Below are positions 9,893-18,728 of a DNA stretch of 39,961 nucleotides, one piece after another. Position 1 is the stretch's first letter. Each line of letters starts with the position of its first letter. Source of the DNA: Actinomycetota bacterium (lineage in GTDB: Bacteria > Actinomycetota > Actinomycetes > S36-B12); assembly GCA_016870195.1 (NCBI GenBank), contig VGCC01000017.1, forward strand, positions 1 through 39,961, read 5' to 3'. A program made the position numbers and the translations under genes. The notes under the pieces were generated by a model. The model had not been told where the DNA came from, did not search any database, and saw nothing but the letters and a program-made list of their open reading frames with translations.

Positions 9893-12031
9893 ATGCGAGA
9901 GCGATCGAATCTCCGGCTCCTCATCCTGATGGTGCTCGTGGGCTCCCTGGTCGTGACGCTGCTCGGCCGCCTCTACTACCTCCAGGTCATGACGGGGGAG
10001 ACCTATCGGGTGGCCGCGGCGAACAACACCGTGCGTGAGGTGGTCGAGCCGGCGGTGCGCGGCCTGATCCTGGACCAGGTGGGTCGACCACTGGTGTCCA
10101 ATCGCACCTCGCTGGTGGTCACGGTCGACCGGCTCGCACTCCAACGTCAGGCAGATGGCGGGGATGGCGTGATCCAACGACTGTCCCGGATCCTCGACAT
10201 CCCCGCGGAGAAGATCGCCGACCGCCTCAAGACCTGTGGCTCCGAGGGCGCGAAGCCGCCTCCGGTGTGCTGGAACGGTTCGCCCTACCAACCGATCCCG
10301 ATCGCGCGCGATATCGATGCGCAGGTGGCTCTCTCCATCATGGAGCGCCGTAGTGACTTCGCCGGCACTAGCGCGCGCCTGGAAGCGATTCGTGAATACC
10401 CGGCACCCTTCGACGTGAACGCCGCGCACCTCCTGGGTTACCTCGGCCCGGTCACCGAGGAGCAGCTCGACGAGCAGGGTGGCACCACAGCCTGGGATCG
10501 ACTCCGGCGCACCGACACCGTGGGACGCTCGGGACTCGAGTCCTACTACGACGAGGAGCTCCGAGGGAAGCCAGCGGTCACCACCCTTGCCGTCGACACT
10601 GCCGGTCGAGTCACGGGAACCATCGACCAACGCCCTCCATCGCCCGGGAACTACCTCGTATCGAGTATCGATGCCCGACTCCAGTCCGTCGTGGAAAAGG
10701 AATTGGTTGCAGCTGTGCAACGTGCACAGGAGCAGGGGTATCCCGGTGATTCGGGTGCAGCGGTAGTGATCGACGTGCGCAACGGGCGCATCCTCGCGAT
10801 GGCGAGTTATCCGACGTACGACCCGGCTATCTGGGTGGGTGGGGTCACCCAGAAGCAGTACGACCGACTGGTGGCAAGTGACTCCCTCGCATCGAATGCG
10901 ATGCAGGGTTTGTTCGCACCAGGTTCGACGTACAAGGTGATCAGCACCGTCGCTGCGGGGAAGGATGGATTCAGTCTCTACGGGGATTACAACTGCCCGC
11001 GCAAACTCAAACTCGGCACCCAGACCTTCCGGAACTACGAGTCCGCGGGTTACGGTCGGATCTCGCTACGACGCGCGATCGAGGTGTCGTGCAACACCGT
11101 GTTCTACGGGATCGCAGATGCGATGTGGGAGCGGGCCGGCGGCGACAAGGCCACGGTGTCTTCGCCCGATCCGATAGCGAGCGCCGCACGGATGTTCGGA
11201 CTCGGGGAGCCCACGGGGATCGACCTCCCCGAAGAGTCCGCCGGGCGAGTCGCAAGTCGCGAATTCAAGATCGCAAACTGGGAGACCAAGAAGGACACCT
11301 GGTGTCGGAACGCGGTCGAGGGATATCCCGAGACACGCAAACGCGACCCGAAGTTGGCGGACTACTTCACGGCCCTGGACAAGGAGAACTGCGCGGACGG
11401 ATTCCGTTGGCGCGAGGGAGATGCCCTGAACGCGGCGATCGGCCAGGGTGACACCGCGGTCACGCCGCTGCAGATGGCGATGGTCTACGCAGCGATCGCC
11501 AACGGCGGAACCGTCTATGAGCCGCGCCTGATCAAGGGAATTGTGTCGGGTGACGGGGCAGTCGTGGAGGAGTTCAGGCCCGTTGTGAAGTCCACCGTCA
11601 AGGCACCGAGGTCCGCGCTGCGCTTCCTGCGTGAGTCCCTTCCCGGTGTCACCACGGATGGCTCGGCGCGTGTGCCCTTCGCGGGCTTCCCGCTCGATGC
11701 GATCCCGGTGGCGTCCAAGACCGGCTCGGCGCAGGTGACCGGGAGCGAGGTGTCCACATCGTGGTTCGCCGCGTACGCACCAGCGGACAAGCCTCGTTAT
11801 GCCGTGGTGATGATGGTGACCCAGGGAGGCACCGGCTCCAAGACCAGCGGCCCCGGAGTCCGGGCCATCTTCGAGGCACTCTTCGGCGTGCGGGGGTCGG
11901 ACATCGACCCCCGACGTAGTGTGCTGTTTGAAGGTCGTCCGCAGGACGCACTTCCCAGAGTTCGTTCGGACGGCACCCCGGTGATCCCGCGGAGTGCGGG
12001 CACCGGACTCCCGGAAGCGAGGCAGGAGTGA
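9893..12031 (+). CDS. mrdA: Penicillin-binding protein 2 (elongation transpeptidase)
   Basis: Class B PBP that cross-links lateral-wall peptidoglycan with RodA. The 712-aa protein has an N-terminal transmembrane anchor (residues ~10-30), a PBP dimerisation domain (PAVRGLILDQVGRPL onward) and a C-terminal transpeptidase. Catalytic motifs are complete: S345-T-Y-K348, S399-C-N401 and K609-T-G611. ATG at 9893 is chosen because a purine-rich GGGAGG site is immediately upstream and the TM anchor begins soon after. The frame is open further upstream, but that sequence is Pro/Arg-rich and overlaps mreD. The stop overlaps the rodA start (GTGA). Confidence 0.96.
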   Translation: MRERSNLRLLILMVLVGSLVVTLLGRLYYLQVMTGETYRVAAANNTVREVVEPAVRGLILDQVGRPLVSNRTSLVVTVDRLALQRQADGGDGVIQRLSRILDIPAEKIADRLKTCGSEGAKPPPVCWNGSPYQPIPIARDIDAQVALSIMERRSDFAGTSARLEAIREYPAPFDVNAAHLLGYLGPVTEEQLDEQGGTTAWDRLRRTDTVGRSGLESYYDEELRGKPAVTTLAVDTAGRVTGTIDQRPPSPGNYLVSSIDARLQSVVEKELVAAVQRAQEQGYPGDSGAAVVIDVRNGRILAMASYPTYDPAIWVGGVTQKQYDRLVASDSLASNAMQGLFAPGSTYKVISTVAAGKDGFSLYGDYNCPRKLKLGTQTFRNYESAGYGRISLRRAIEVSCNTVFYGIADAMWERAGGDKATVSSPDPIASAARMFGLGEPTGIDLPEESAGRVASREFKIANWETKKDTWCRNAVEGYPETRKRDPKLADYFTALDKENCADGFRWREGDALNAAIGQGDTAVTPLQMAMVYAAIANGGTVYEPRLIKGIVSGDGAVVEEFRPVVKSTVKAPRSALRFLRESLPGVTTDGSARVPFAGFPLDAIPVASKTGSAQVTGSEVSTSWFAAYAPADKPRYAVVMMVTQGGTGSKTSGPGVRAIFEALFGVRGSDIDPRRSVLFEGRPQDALPRVRSDGTPVIPRSAGTGLPEARQE

Positions 12032-13212
12032 CGTCACTCGGCAGGGTTGTCATCCCCGGTGAGGTGCCCACGGTCCCCGGGCGTCGGCGCGGGGGCTACT
12101 GGCGCGACCTGGACTGGGTGCTCCTCATCGCAGTCTTCGCGCTGACCATCCTCGGATCCGTGCTCGTGTGGTCGGCGAGCCGCGCCGACCTCGCGTCGGA
12201 CTCCGATCCGCAGTCGTATCTCAAGCGCCACCTGATCACCGTCGGCGTGGCGATCGGCCTGGGATTCCTCGCTTCGCATCTCCAATATAGGTGGCTGCAG
12301 GCCTGGACACCGGTGCTGTACGGGGCAGCCATCGTGCTGCTGCTGATCCCTTTCCTCCCCGGACTAGGGACGACCATTTCCGGTGCGCGCGCGTGGATCA
12401 ACGTTCCCGGCGGATTCAGCCTCCAGCCGTCCGAGATTGCCAAGGTCGCAGTGATCTTGATGATGGCGGCGCTGCTCGCCGAGCGTCGAGACAACGAGAC
12501 TGAGCCAACGTCGCGCGAGATCTTGCTCGCAATCGGATCTGCCGCACTGCCGATTGGCATCATCCTGTTGCAGAACGACACCGGGACGGTGCTCATCCTC
12601 GGTGCGGTTGCGGTCGCACTCATCGCCGTTGCCGGAGCTCCCACACGTTGGGTTGTCGGACTCATCGGAACCGCCATCCTCGGGCTCCTCGTTGCCGTGC
12701 AGGTCGGGCTGCTGCGCGAGTACCAAATCGAGCGACTCACCTCCTTCATCAACCCCGCCGAGGATGCGGGCAACTCCGCGTATAACGCGAACCAGGCGCG
12801 AATCGCGATCGGTGGTGGTGGGCTCTACGGGTACGGGCTCTTCGAGGGCCCGCAGACCCAGGGGAATTTCGTCCCGGTCAACGAATCCGACTTCATCTTC
12901 ACCGTCGTCGGCGAGGAGCTCGGCTTCCTGGGCTCGGCTCTGCTGATCCTGTTGCTCGCGGTGGTCCTGTGGCGGGCGTGTGTGATCGCGTGGCGGGCCG
13001 ATGACATGTACGGCCGCTTGGTCGCCTCCGGTGTCGTCGCCTGGTTCTCATTCCAGATGTTCGAGAACGTGGGAATGGCGCTCGGGATCATGCCGATCAC
13101 GGGTATCCCGCTGCCGTTCGTGTCCGCAGGAGGGACGTCGATGATGTCGACGTATATCGCCGTGGGGCTCTTGCAGACCGTGCGTCTGCATCGCGCGTCC
13201 ACGCTTCCCTAG
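12028..13212 (+). CDS. rodA: RodA, SEDS peptidoglycan polymerase
   Basis: RodA is the SEDS-family glycosyltransferase that polymerises lipid II in the rod complex with PBP2. The 394-aa protein has about ten transmembrane helices. It shows the SEDS signatures GARAWINVPGGFSLQPSEIAK (~118-138, in two parts around the conserved Pro/Ser), QNDTGTVLIL (~185), the large loop containing NSAYNANQARIAIGGGGLYG, and the C-terminal GIPLPFVSAGGTSM. GTG at 12028 overlaps the mrdA stop. FtsW is the alternative assignment, but pairing with PBP2 and MreBCD points to RodA. Confidence 0.95.
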   Translation: MTSLGRVVIPGEVPTVPGRRRGGYWRDLDWVLLIAVFALTILGSVLVWSASRADLASDSDPQSYLKRHLITVGVAIGLGFLASHLQYRWLQAWTPVLYGAAIVLLLIPFLPGLGTTISGARAWINVPGGFSLQPSEIAKVAVILMMAALLAERRDNETEPTSREILLAIGSAALPIGIILLQNDTGTVLILGAVAVALIAVAGAPTRWVVGLIGTAILGLLVAVQVGLLREYQIERLTSFINPAEDAGNSAYNANQARIAIGGGGLYGYGLFEGPQTQGNFVPVNESDFIFTVVGEELGFLGSALLILLLAVVLWRACVIAWRADDMYGRLVASGVVAWFSFQMFENVGMALGIMPITGIPLPFVSAGGTSMMSTYIAVGLLQTVRLHRASTLP

Positions 13213-13220
13213 CGCGCCGG

Positions 13221-13226
13221 TACCCT
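13221..13226 (+). promoter_or_regulatory. Leaderless -10 box for the radical-SAM gene
   Basis: TACCCT followed by exactly six bases and then GTG at 13233. No ribosome-binding site is present. The geometry matches leaderless actinobacterial promoters. Confidence 0.55.
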
Positions 13227-13232
13227 GGTCGG

Positions 13233-15182
13233 GTGCCCATCGATACCCACCGCGGTGCAAGCGTCTTCCCCCAATTGGAAGACGTGCTCCCACTGGTGAA
13301 CAAGCCGATCCAATACGTCGGTGGGGAGATCAATGCGCGGGGCAAGGACTGGGAGGCGACCACTGTCCGCTGGGCCTTGATGTACCCGGATGCGTACGAG
13401 GTGGGGGCGCCCAACCAGGGGGTGCAGATCCTCTATGAGGTGCTCAACGAGATCGTCGATGTCCTTGCCGAGCGCACGTACGCCGTCTGGCCCGATCTCG
13501 AAGTTCTGATGAGGAAACGCGGAATCCCCCAGTTCACCGTGGACTGCCATCGCAGTATCCGCGACTTCGATGTCCTCGGGATCTCCTTCTCCACCGAACT
13601 CGGCTACACCAACATGCTCACCGCACTCGATCTTGCGGAGATCCCCATCCACGCCGCGGATCGGGACGACTCCCACCCCTTCGTCATCGCGGGCGGCCAT
13701 GCGGCCTTCAACCCGGAGCCGATCGCGGACTTCCTCGATGCGGCCGTCCTCGGCGACGGCGAGGAAGCCGTCCTGCTCATCACCGATCACCTGCGCACCT
13801 GGAGCGGCGAGGGCCGTCCCGGTGGCCGCACCGAACTGCTCCGACGACTGGCGCGCACGGGCAGCGTCTACGTCCCGGCCTTCTATGACGTCGAGTACCT
13901 CGACGATGGTCGGATCCGTCGGGTGACCCCGCGTGACCCCGATATCCCCTGGCGGGTGTCCAAGCACACGTTGATGGACCTCGATGCATGGCCGTATCCC
14001 AAGAACCCGCTCGTTCCGCTTGCTGAGACGGTGCATGAGCGCATGAGCGTGGAGATCTTCCGAGGGTGCACCCGCGGGTGCCGTTTCTGTCAGGCCGGGA
14101 TGATCACGCGCCCTGTGCGGGAGCGCAGCATCACCGGGATCGCGGCGATGGTGGACCAAGGGCTCTGCGCCACCGGATATGAGGAGGTGGGTCTGCTCTC
14201 GTTGTCGAGTGCGGATCACTCCGAGATTGCTGATATCGCCCGAGGTCTCGCCGACCGATACGAAGGATCTGAGACATCCCTCTCGCTCCCGAGCACGCGG
14301 GTCGACGCGTTCAACGTCGACCTCGCCAATGAACTCTCGCGCAATGGTCGACGCAGTGGTCTCACGTTCGCTCCCGAGGGTGGAAGTGAGCGCATGCGCC
14401 GGGTGATCAACAAGATGGTGACGGAGGAGGACTTGATTCGCACCGTCACCACCGCCTACGCAGCGGGATGGCGCCACGTGAAGCTCTACTTCATGTGCGG
14501 GTTGCCGACGGAGACTGACGAGGACGTGCTGCAGATCGCGTCCCTCGCGCGTGAGGTCATCAAAGCTGGGCGTGCTGCATCCGGCCGTTCCGATATCAAG
14601 TGCACCGTCTCTATCGGTGGCTTCGTACCCAAACCGCACACACCGTTCCAGTGGGCGGCCCAGCTCGACCATGTGAGCACCGATGCACGGCTTCACGCAT
14701 TGCGCGATGCCATTCGCGCGGATCGCAGTTATGGCAAATCGATCGGACTGCGGTACCACGATGGCAAGCCGGGGATCGTCGAAGGGCTGCTCTCCCGTGG
14801 TGATCGACGGGTGGCGCGGATCATCGAGTGTGCCTGGCGTGATGGTGCGCGGTTCGACGGGTGGAGTGAACACTTCTCCTTCGATCGATGGATGGCGGCG
14901 GCCGACCAGGCATTGGCGAGTGAGCCTGTGGACGTCGATTGGTTCACCACACGTGAGCGTGACCGCACCGAAGTCCTGCCGTGGGACCACCTCGATTCCG
15001 GGCTCGACTCCGAGTGGCTCTGGCAGGACTGGCAGGACTCACTCTCCGAGGTCGCGGTCGATGACTGCCGCTGGACCCCGTGCTTCGACTGCGGTGTCTG
15101 CGACCAGATGGGAACCTCGATCGAGATCGGGCCCACCGGGGTGACCGAACTTCCCATGCCGCGCGTGGGCGCGGGAGCGTGA
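13233..15182 (+). CDS. Radical SAM protein, TIGR03960 family
   Basis: A 649-aa protein with an N-terminal B12-binding-like domain (residues ~40-230; LGISFSTELGYTNMLTALDL and GGHAAFNPEPIADF). A radical SAM core follows, with the iron-sulfur triad C279-x3-C283-x2-C286 (RGCTRGCRFCQAG). A Cys-rich C-terminus contains TPCFDCGVCDQMGT, possibly an additional metal site. The family is always found next to, or fused with, a DUF2344 (TIGR03936) protein, as here; no reaction has been assigned to the pair. Position directly before rng is also conserved and hints at RNA or ribosome modification, which is inference. Start GTG 13233 is set by the leaderless promoter; the stop overlaps the next gene (GTGA). 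Confidence 0.9.
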   Translation: MPIDTHRGASVFPQLEDVLPLVNKPIQYVGGEINARGKDWEATTVRWALMYPDAYEVGAPNQGVQILYEVLNEIVDVLAERTYAVWPDLEVLMRKRGIPQFTVDCHRSIRDFDVLGISFSTELGYTNMLTALDLAEIPIHAADRDDSHPFVIAGGHAAFNPEPIADFLDAAVLGDGEEAVLLITDHLRTWSGEGRPGGRTELLRRLARTGSVYVPAFYDVEYLDDGRIRRVTPRDPDIPWRVSKHTLMDLDAWPYPKNPLVPLAETVHERMSVEIFRGCTRGCRFCQAGMITRPVRERSITGIAAMVDQGLCATGYEEVGLLSLSSADHSEIADIARGLADRYEGSETSLSLPSTRVDAFNVDLANELSRNGRRSGLTFAPEGGSERMRRVINKMVTEEDLIRTVTTAYAAGWRHVKLYFMCGLPTETDEDVLQIASLAREVIKAGRAASGRSDIKCTVSIGGFVPKPHTPFQWAAQLDHVSTDARLHALRDAIRADRSYGKSIGLRYHDGKPGIVEGLLSRGDRRVARIIECAWRDGARFDGWSEHFSFDRWMAAADQALASEPVDVDWFTTRERDRTEVLPWDHLDSGLDSEWLWQDWQDSLSEVAVDDCRWTPCFDCGVCDQMGTSIEIGPTGVTELPMPRVGAGA

Positions 15183-15934
15183 AGCGCACCCCCGATCGCA
15201 CGGTTGCCCCCGTCGCCCAGCGTGTGCGACTCGAGTACGCCAAACGCGGGCGCCTTCGGTTCTCGAGCCACCGCGACTTCCAGCGGGCGCTCGAACGGGC
15301 TATCCGCCGAGCCGGGATCCCCATCGCCTTCAGCGCCGGCTTCTCACCGCACCCGCGCATCTCCTACGCCAACTCCGCGCCCACGGGCACGGCGTCGGAG
15401 GCCGAGTACGTCGAACTCGCATTCACCGAGACCCTCGACCCCGCATGGGTGCGGGAGAGCCTGGACGCCTCGCTTCCGGAGGGCTTCGACGTACTCCGAG
15501 TGGTCCAGGCGACCCCACCCGACCTCGCGGGCCGATTGCAGGCCAGTCTCTGGCGCATCGCCCTGCCAGGCGTCGCGCCCTCCGTGGCTGAGGCGGCGGC
15601 CGAGTGCCTGCTGGGGCTGGAGACTGCTGAGGTCTCCCGCATGACCAAATCCGGAATGCGGACCTTCGATGCCCGCGGTCCGGTGGTCTCCCTCGTGGTG
15701 GAGCCGCAGGAGTCCGAGGATGGATGTGCCATACTCCACGTGGTCGTCCGGCACGTCACACCGTCGGTTCGACCCGACGACGTTCTTTCAGCACTGCGGA
15801 ACGTGGCCGACCTCATGCCGCCAGCACCCCCGAGGGTGACGCGGCTGGCACAGGGGCCATTCGATCCGCGCACGGGCAGCGTGGGAGATCCCTTCGCGCC
15901 GGACGTCGTTGCGGAGTCGGCGTCGCAGCACTAG
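15179..15934 (+). CDS. DUF2344 (TIGR03936) protein, partner of the radical-SAM gene
   Basis: A 251-aa soluble protein starting VAQRVRLEYAKRGRLRFSSH, with the family's FSSHRDFQRALERAIRRAGIP and SAGFSPHPRISYANSAPTGTASEAEYVE segments. GTG at 15179 overlaps the TGA of the radical-SAM gene; the frame is open upstream but lies inside that gene. In some bacteria the two are one polypeptide, so they probably act as a complex. DUF2344 proteins precede rng in many genomes. Function is unknown. The C-terminal third (after ~190) is less conserved and acidic/Pro-rich. Confidence 0.88.
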   Translation: MKRTPDRTVAPVAQRVRLEYAKRGRLRFSSHRDFQRALERAIRRAGIPIAFSAGFSPHPRISYANSAPTGTASEAEYVELAFTETLDPAWVRESLDASLPEGFDVLRVVQATPPDLAGRLQASLWRIALPGVAPSVAEAAAECLLGLETAEVSRMTKSGMRTFDARGPVVSLVVEPQESEDGCAILHVVVRHVTPSVRPDDVLSALRNVADLMPPAPPRVTRLAQGPFDPRTGSVGDPFAPDVVAESASQH

Positions 15935-15965
15935 CGCGCACCGGCACCACACCAGGCTTGCGAGA

Positions 15966-15979
15966 GGCGGTTCGCCGCC
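15966..15979 (+). other. UUCG-loop hairpin in the rng leader
   Basis: GGCGG-TTCG-CCGCC, a perfect 5-bp stem with a UUCG tetraloop ending 19 bases before the rng ATG. GGAG of the ribosome-binding site follows within ten bases. E. coli rne is autoregulated through hairpins in its leader; similar use here is inference. Confidence 0.4.
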
Positions 15980-15998
15980 CCATTGAGGAGTACGACCC

Positions 15999-18032
15999 AT
16001 GGTCGATGAAGATGTGTCACCACCGAAGAAGCGCACCCGCCGTGCGGCAGTCCGGCCCTCGGGACCACCCGTGGAGCCAGCCTCCGAGGCTGTCGAGAAG
16101 CCGAAGCGCACCCGCAAGAAGGCCGCGAGTGCCGAGGAGACCGCCGAGCGCAAACCGCCATCGGTGATCTTCCAGGCGGCGGCCGCGGACGCTGCCGCCA
16201 AGGCGCCTGCGAAAGCCGCCGCGAAGTCCACCGCGAAGCCCGCCCCCAAGGCCGCCGCGGCACCCGCGGACGAGGAATCCGGAGAGGCCAAGCGACGTCG
16301 GCGTGGTGGCCGAGGCCGCAAGCGCCGGGTCGGCGAGGACGACGTACCCGAGGGTGCGGACACCGAATCCTCGGACGAGTCGGATGACATGGAGGACTCA
16401 GGAGACGCGTCCGGTACACGTCGTCGGCGTCGTCGTCGCCGCCGTGGCAGCGACGGTGACGGTGAGCCGTCGCCGGATGATCCGCCGAACACGGTGGTCA
16501 AGGTGCGGGAGCCGCGACGCAAGGGTGAGGAGTACCTGCGCGGGTCGACCCGCCTCGAAGCCAAGAAACAGCGACGCCGCGAAGGCCGCGAAGCCGGTCG
16601 TCGTCGGGCGCCGATTCTCACCGAAGCCGAGTTCCTCGCCCGCCGTGAGTCGGTCGACCGGGTCATGGTCGTGCGTCAGGCGCCGGAGCGCATTCAGATC
16701 GCGGTGCTTGAGGACGGGGTACTCGTCGAGCACTACGTCACGCGAGGAACCCAGTCGTCGATGGTCGGCAACGTCTACCTCGGGCGGGTCCAGAACGTGC
16801 TCCCCAGCATGGAGGCGGCCTTCGTCGATATCGGGCGTGGACGCAATGCGGTCCTCTACGCGGGTGAGGTGAATTGGGATGCGGCCGGATTGGATGGCCA
16901 ACCCAAGCGCATCGAGTTCGCGCTGAAGTCCGGTGATCCGGTCATGGTGCAGGTCACCAAGGACCCGGTGGGACAGAAGGGTGCCCGCCTCACGAGCCAG
17001 ATCTCGCTCCCCGGCCGATTTCTCGTCTACGTCCCCGATGGGTCGATGACGGGCATCAGTCGCAAACTCCCAGATACTGAACGCACGCGCTTGAAGTCGA
17101 TTCTCAAGCGCGTTATGCCCGAGGACGCCGGCGTGATCGTTCGTACCGCGGCAGAGGGCGCAGCGGAAGACGCACTTGAGGCGGATGTGGAGCGCCTTCA
17201 GGCACTCTGGTCGGACATCACCGATGCCGCATCCAAGGCATCGCCGCCGGAATTGCTCTACAGCGAACCGGATCTGTCCATCAAGGTGGTCCGTGACATC
17301 TTCAACGAGGACGTAACGAAGCTCGTCGTCTCCGGTGACAATGCCTGGACGACCATCGACGCCTACATCAGCGCTGTGGCACCCGACCTTCGCGATCGAC
17401 TCGACCACTGGGTCCAGGACAAGGACGTTTTCGCCGAGTACCGCATCGATGAGCAGCTGATGAAGGCGTTGGATCGTAAAGTCTGGTTGCCGTCCGGAGG
17501 CTCCCTCGTCATCGATCGCACCGAAGCCATGACTGTGGTCGACGTCAACACCGGGAAGTTCACCGGTCAGGGTGGCAACCTCGAGCAGACCGTCACGAAG
17601 AACAACCTCGAAGCCGCCGAGGAAATCGTGCGGCAACTTCGCCTCCGTGACATCGGCGGCATCATCGTCGTGGACTTCATCGACATGGTTCTCGAGAGCA
17701 ATCGTGATCAAGTGCTTCGCAGACTCGTCGAGTGCTTGGGACGCGATCGCACGAAGCATCAGGTCGCCGAAGTCACCTCCCTCGGTCTCGTACAGATGAC
17801 CCGCAAGCGGATCGGTTCGGGTCTGCTCGAGTCCTTCTCCGAGACCTGCGAGCAGTGCAATGGGCGCGGCATCCGGGTCTCGCTGGACCATCACGAACAC
17901 AGCCCGCGGGGGCGCAAGCCCGCCGGCGTCATCGACCCGGCTGAGGTGGCGGCCCGCGCCCTGTCGAGGGCCGATGAGCCCGAGCCCGAGGAACCGGACG
18001 AGGCGGAGCCAGCGGCCCAGGGGGCGATGTGA
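15999..18032 (+). CDS. rng: Ribonuclease E/G family endoribonuclease
   Basis: Single-strand endoribonuclease for rRNA processing and mRNA turnover. The 677-aa protein has a ~210-residue N-terminal low-complexity tail rich in Lys/Arg/Ala/Pro with acidic patches, typical of actinobacterial RNase E, where disordered arms flank the core. The core contains an S1 domain (MVGNVYLGRVQNVLPSMEAAF, read as two parts around ~250-275), the DNase I-like catalytic region DVNTGKFTG and DIGGIIVVDFIDM (~510-560), and a zinc-link CEQCNGRG (~620). A short acidic C-tail (EPEPEEPDEAEP) follows. ATG at 15999 is preceded by GAGGAG. It is followed by rplU-rpmA-obgE, a conserved order. Confidence 0.95.
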   Translation: MVDEDVSPPKKRTRRAAVRPSGPPVEPASEAVEKPKRTRKKAASAEETAERKPPSVIFQAAAADAAAKAPAKAAAKSTAKPAPKAAAAPADEESGEAKRRRRGGRGRKRRVGEDDVPEGADTESSDESDDMEDSGDASGTRRRRRRRRRGSDGDGEPSPDDPPNTVVKVREPRRKGEEYLRGSTRLEAKKQRRREGREAGRRRAPILTEAEFLARRESVDRVMVVRQAPERIQIAVLEDGVLVEHYVTRGTQSSMVGNVYLGRVQNVLPSMEAAFVDIGRGRNAVLYAGEVNWDAAGLDGQPKRIEFALKSGDPVMVQVTKDPVGQKGARLTSQISLPGRFLVYVPDGSMTGISRKLPDTERTRLKSILKRVMPEDAGVIVRTAAEGAAEDALEADVERLQALWSDITDAASKASPPELLYSEPDLSIKVVRDIFNEDVTKLVVSGDNAWTTIDAYISAVAPDLRDRLDHWVQDKDVFAEYRIDEQLMKALDRKVWLPSGGSLVIDRTEAMTVVDVNTGKFTGQGGNLEQTVTKNNLEAAEEIVRQLRLRDIGGIIVVDFIDMVLESNRDQVLRRLVECLGRDRTKHQVAEVTSLGLVQMTRKRIGSGLLESFSETCEQCNGRGIRVSLDHHEHSPRGRKPAGVIDPAEVAARALSRADEPEPEEPDEAEPAAQGAM

Positions 18033-18033
18033 C

Positions 18034-18047
18034 GGGAGGGGCCTCCC
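18034..18047 (+). other. GC palindrome after rng
   Basis: GGGAGG-GG-CCTCCC begins two bases after the rng stop. The nearest T-run (tctttt) starts about eight bases later and overlaps the rplU promoter, so termination here would be weak at best. Confidence 0.3.
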
Positions 18048-18052
18048 TGCCG

Positions 18053-18058
18053 TAGTCT
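18053..18058 (+). promoter_or_regulatory. Candidate -10 box for rplU-rpmA
   Basis: TAGTCT, about 46 bases before the rplU GTG. It would give a leader containing the hairpin at 18069-18081 and a GGAG site at 18095. Confidence 0.45.
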
Positions 18059-18068
18059 TTTCCCTCGT

Positions 18069-18081
18069 GCCCCTGAGGGGC
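18069..18081 (+). promoter_or_regulatory. Hairpin in the rplU leader
   Basis: GCCCC-TGA-GGGGC, a perfect 5-bp stem, 24 bases before the rplU start. It is not followed by a T-run. L21 leaders in other bacteria carry autoregulatory structures; a similar role here is inference. Confidence 0.35.
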
Positions 18082-18104
18082 TCCCTGGAATAGTGGAGTG
18101 AATC

Positions 18105-18419
18105 GTGTACGCCATCGTTCGTGCCGGAGGCCGGCAGGAGAAGGTCGCCATCGGCGACCTCGTGGTCATGGACCGCGTCACCGGTGAGCCCGGTGGCTCC
18201 GTTTCCCTCCCGGCCGTGCTGGTGGTGGATGGCGCGAAGGTCACCTCGGATGCCGCTGCACTCGCAAAGGTCACGGTTACGGCGGAGATCGTTGATCACC
18301 GTCGCGGCCCCAAGATCGACATCCTGAAATACAAGAACAAGACCGGGTACCGCAAGCGTATGGGTCATCGTCAGGAACTCACCGCGGTGCGTGTCACCGG
18401 GATCAACACGGGCAAGTAG
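18105..18419 (+). CDS. rplU: 50S ribosomal protein L21
   Basis: L21 binds 23S rRNA in the large subunit. The 104-aa length is normal, and the family start [17 protein letters not shown] and C-terminal [18 protein letters not shown] motif are clear. GTG at 18105 has GGAG six bases upstream. It is followed after eight bases by rpmA, in the near-universal rplU-rpmA-obgE order. Confidence 0.98.
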   Translation: MYAIVRAGGRQEKVAIGDLVVMDRVTGEPGGSVSLPAVLVVDGAKVTSDAAALAKVTVTAEIVDHRRGPKIDILKYKNKTGYRKRMGHRQELTAVRVTGINTGK

Positions 18420-18427
18420 GAGTAGTC

Positions 18428-18682
18428 ATGGCGCATAAGAAGGGTGCATCGAGCACTCGCAACGGACGCGACAGCAACGCCCAGCGTCTCGGTGTGAAGC
18501 GCTTCGCGGGCCAGGCGGTCAATGCGGGCGAGATCATCGTGCGTCAGCGCGGGACCCATTTCCACCCGGGCACCAACGTCGGCCGTGGCGGCGACGACAC
18601 CCTCTTCGCCCTCGCGGCGGGGACCGTCGAGTTCGGGAGCCATCGCGGACGCCGGGTCGTCAACATCGTGGCGGCCTCCTAG
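18428..18682 (+). CDS. rpmA: 50S ribosomal protein L27
   Basis: L27 lies at the peptidyl-transferase centre. The 84-aa protein begins [15 protein letters not shown], the flexible N-terminal extension reaching the active site, with no Firmicute-type cleaved leader. The core [11 protein letters not shown] and [10 protein letters not shown] are conserved. TAGGAG precedes the ATG closely. A strong terminator follows 21 bases after the stop. Confidence 0.98.
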   Translation: MAHKKGASSTRNGRDSNAQRLGVKRFAGQAVNAGEIIVRQRGTHFHPGTNVGRGGDDTLFALAAGTVEFGSHRGRRVVNIVAAS

Positions 18683-18702
18683 AGGACGCGATCGACATGC
18701 GA

Positions 18703-18728
18703 GGGCGGGTCCACTGACCCGCCCTTTT
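18703..18728 (+). terminator. Rho-independent terminator after rpmA
   Basis: A perfect 9-bp stem GGGCGGGTC / GACCCGCCC with a CACT loop, followed by TTTT. It lies between rpmA and obgE, with obgE starting only 20 bases beyond the T-run. It therefore acts either as a full stop or as an attenuator setting the ratio of ribosomal protein to Obg. Confidence 0.85.

Noticed and set aside
13209-14990. 593-codon open frame on the minus strand
   Set aside because: It is antisense to the well-supported radical-SAM gene. Its His/Asp/Arg-rich composition is typical of GC-rich shadow frames.
18034-18060. Intrinsic terminator after rng
   Set aside because: The palindrome leaves a loop of two to four bases and the T-run begins about eight bases later and overlaps the rplU -10, so it is a poor terminator.
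16398-18368. 656-codon open frame on the minus strand
   Set aside because: It lies opposite rng and rplU, shows no domain and has a shadow-like composition.
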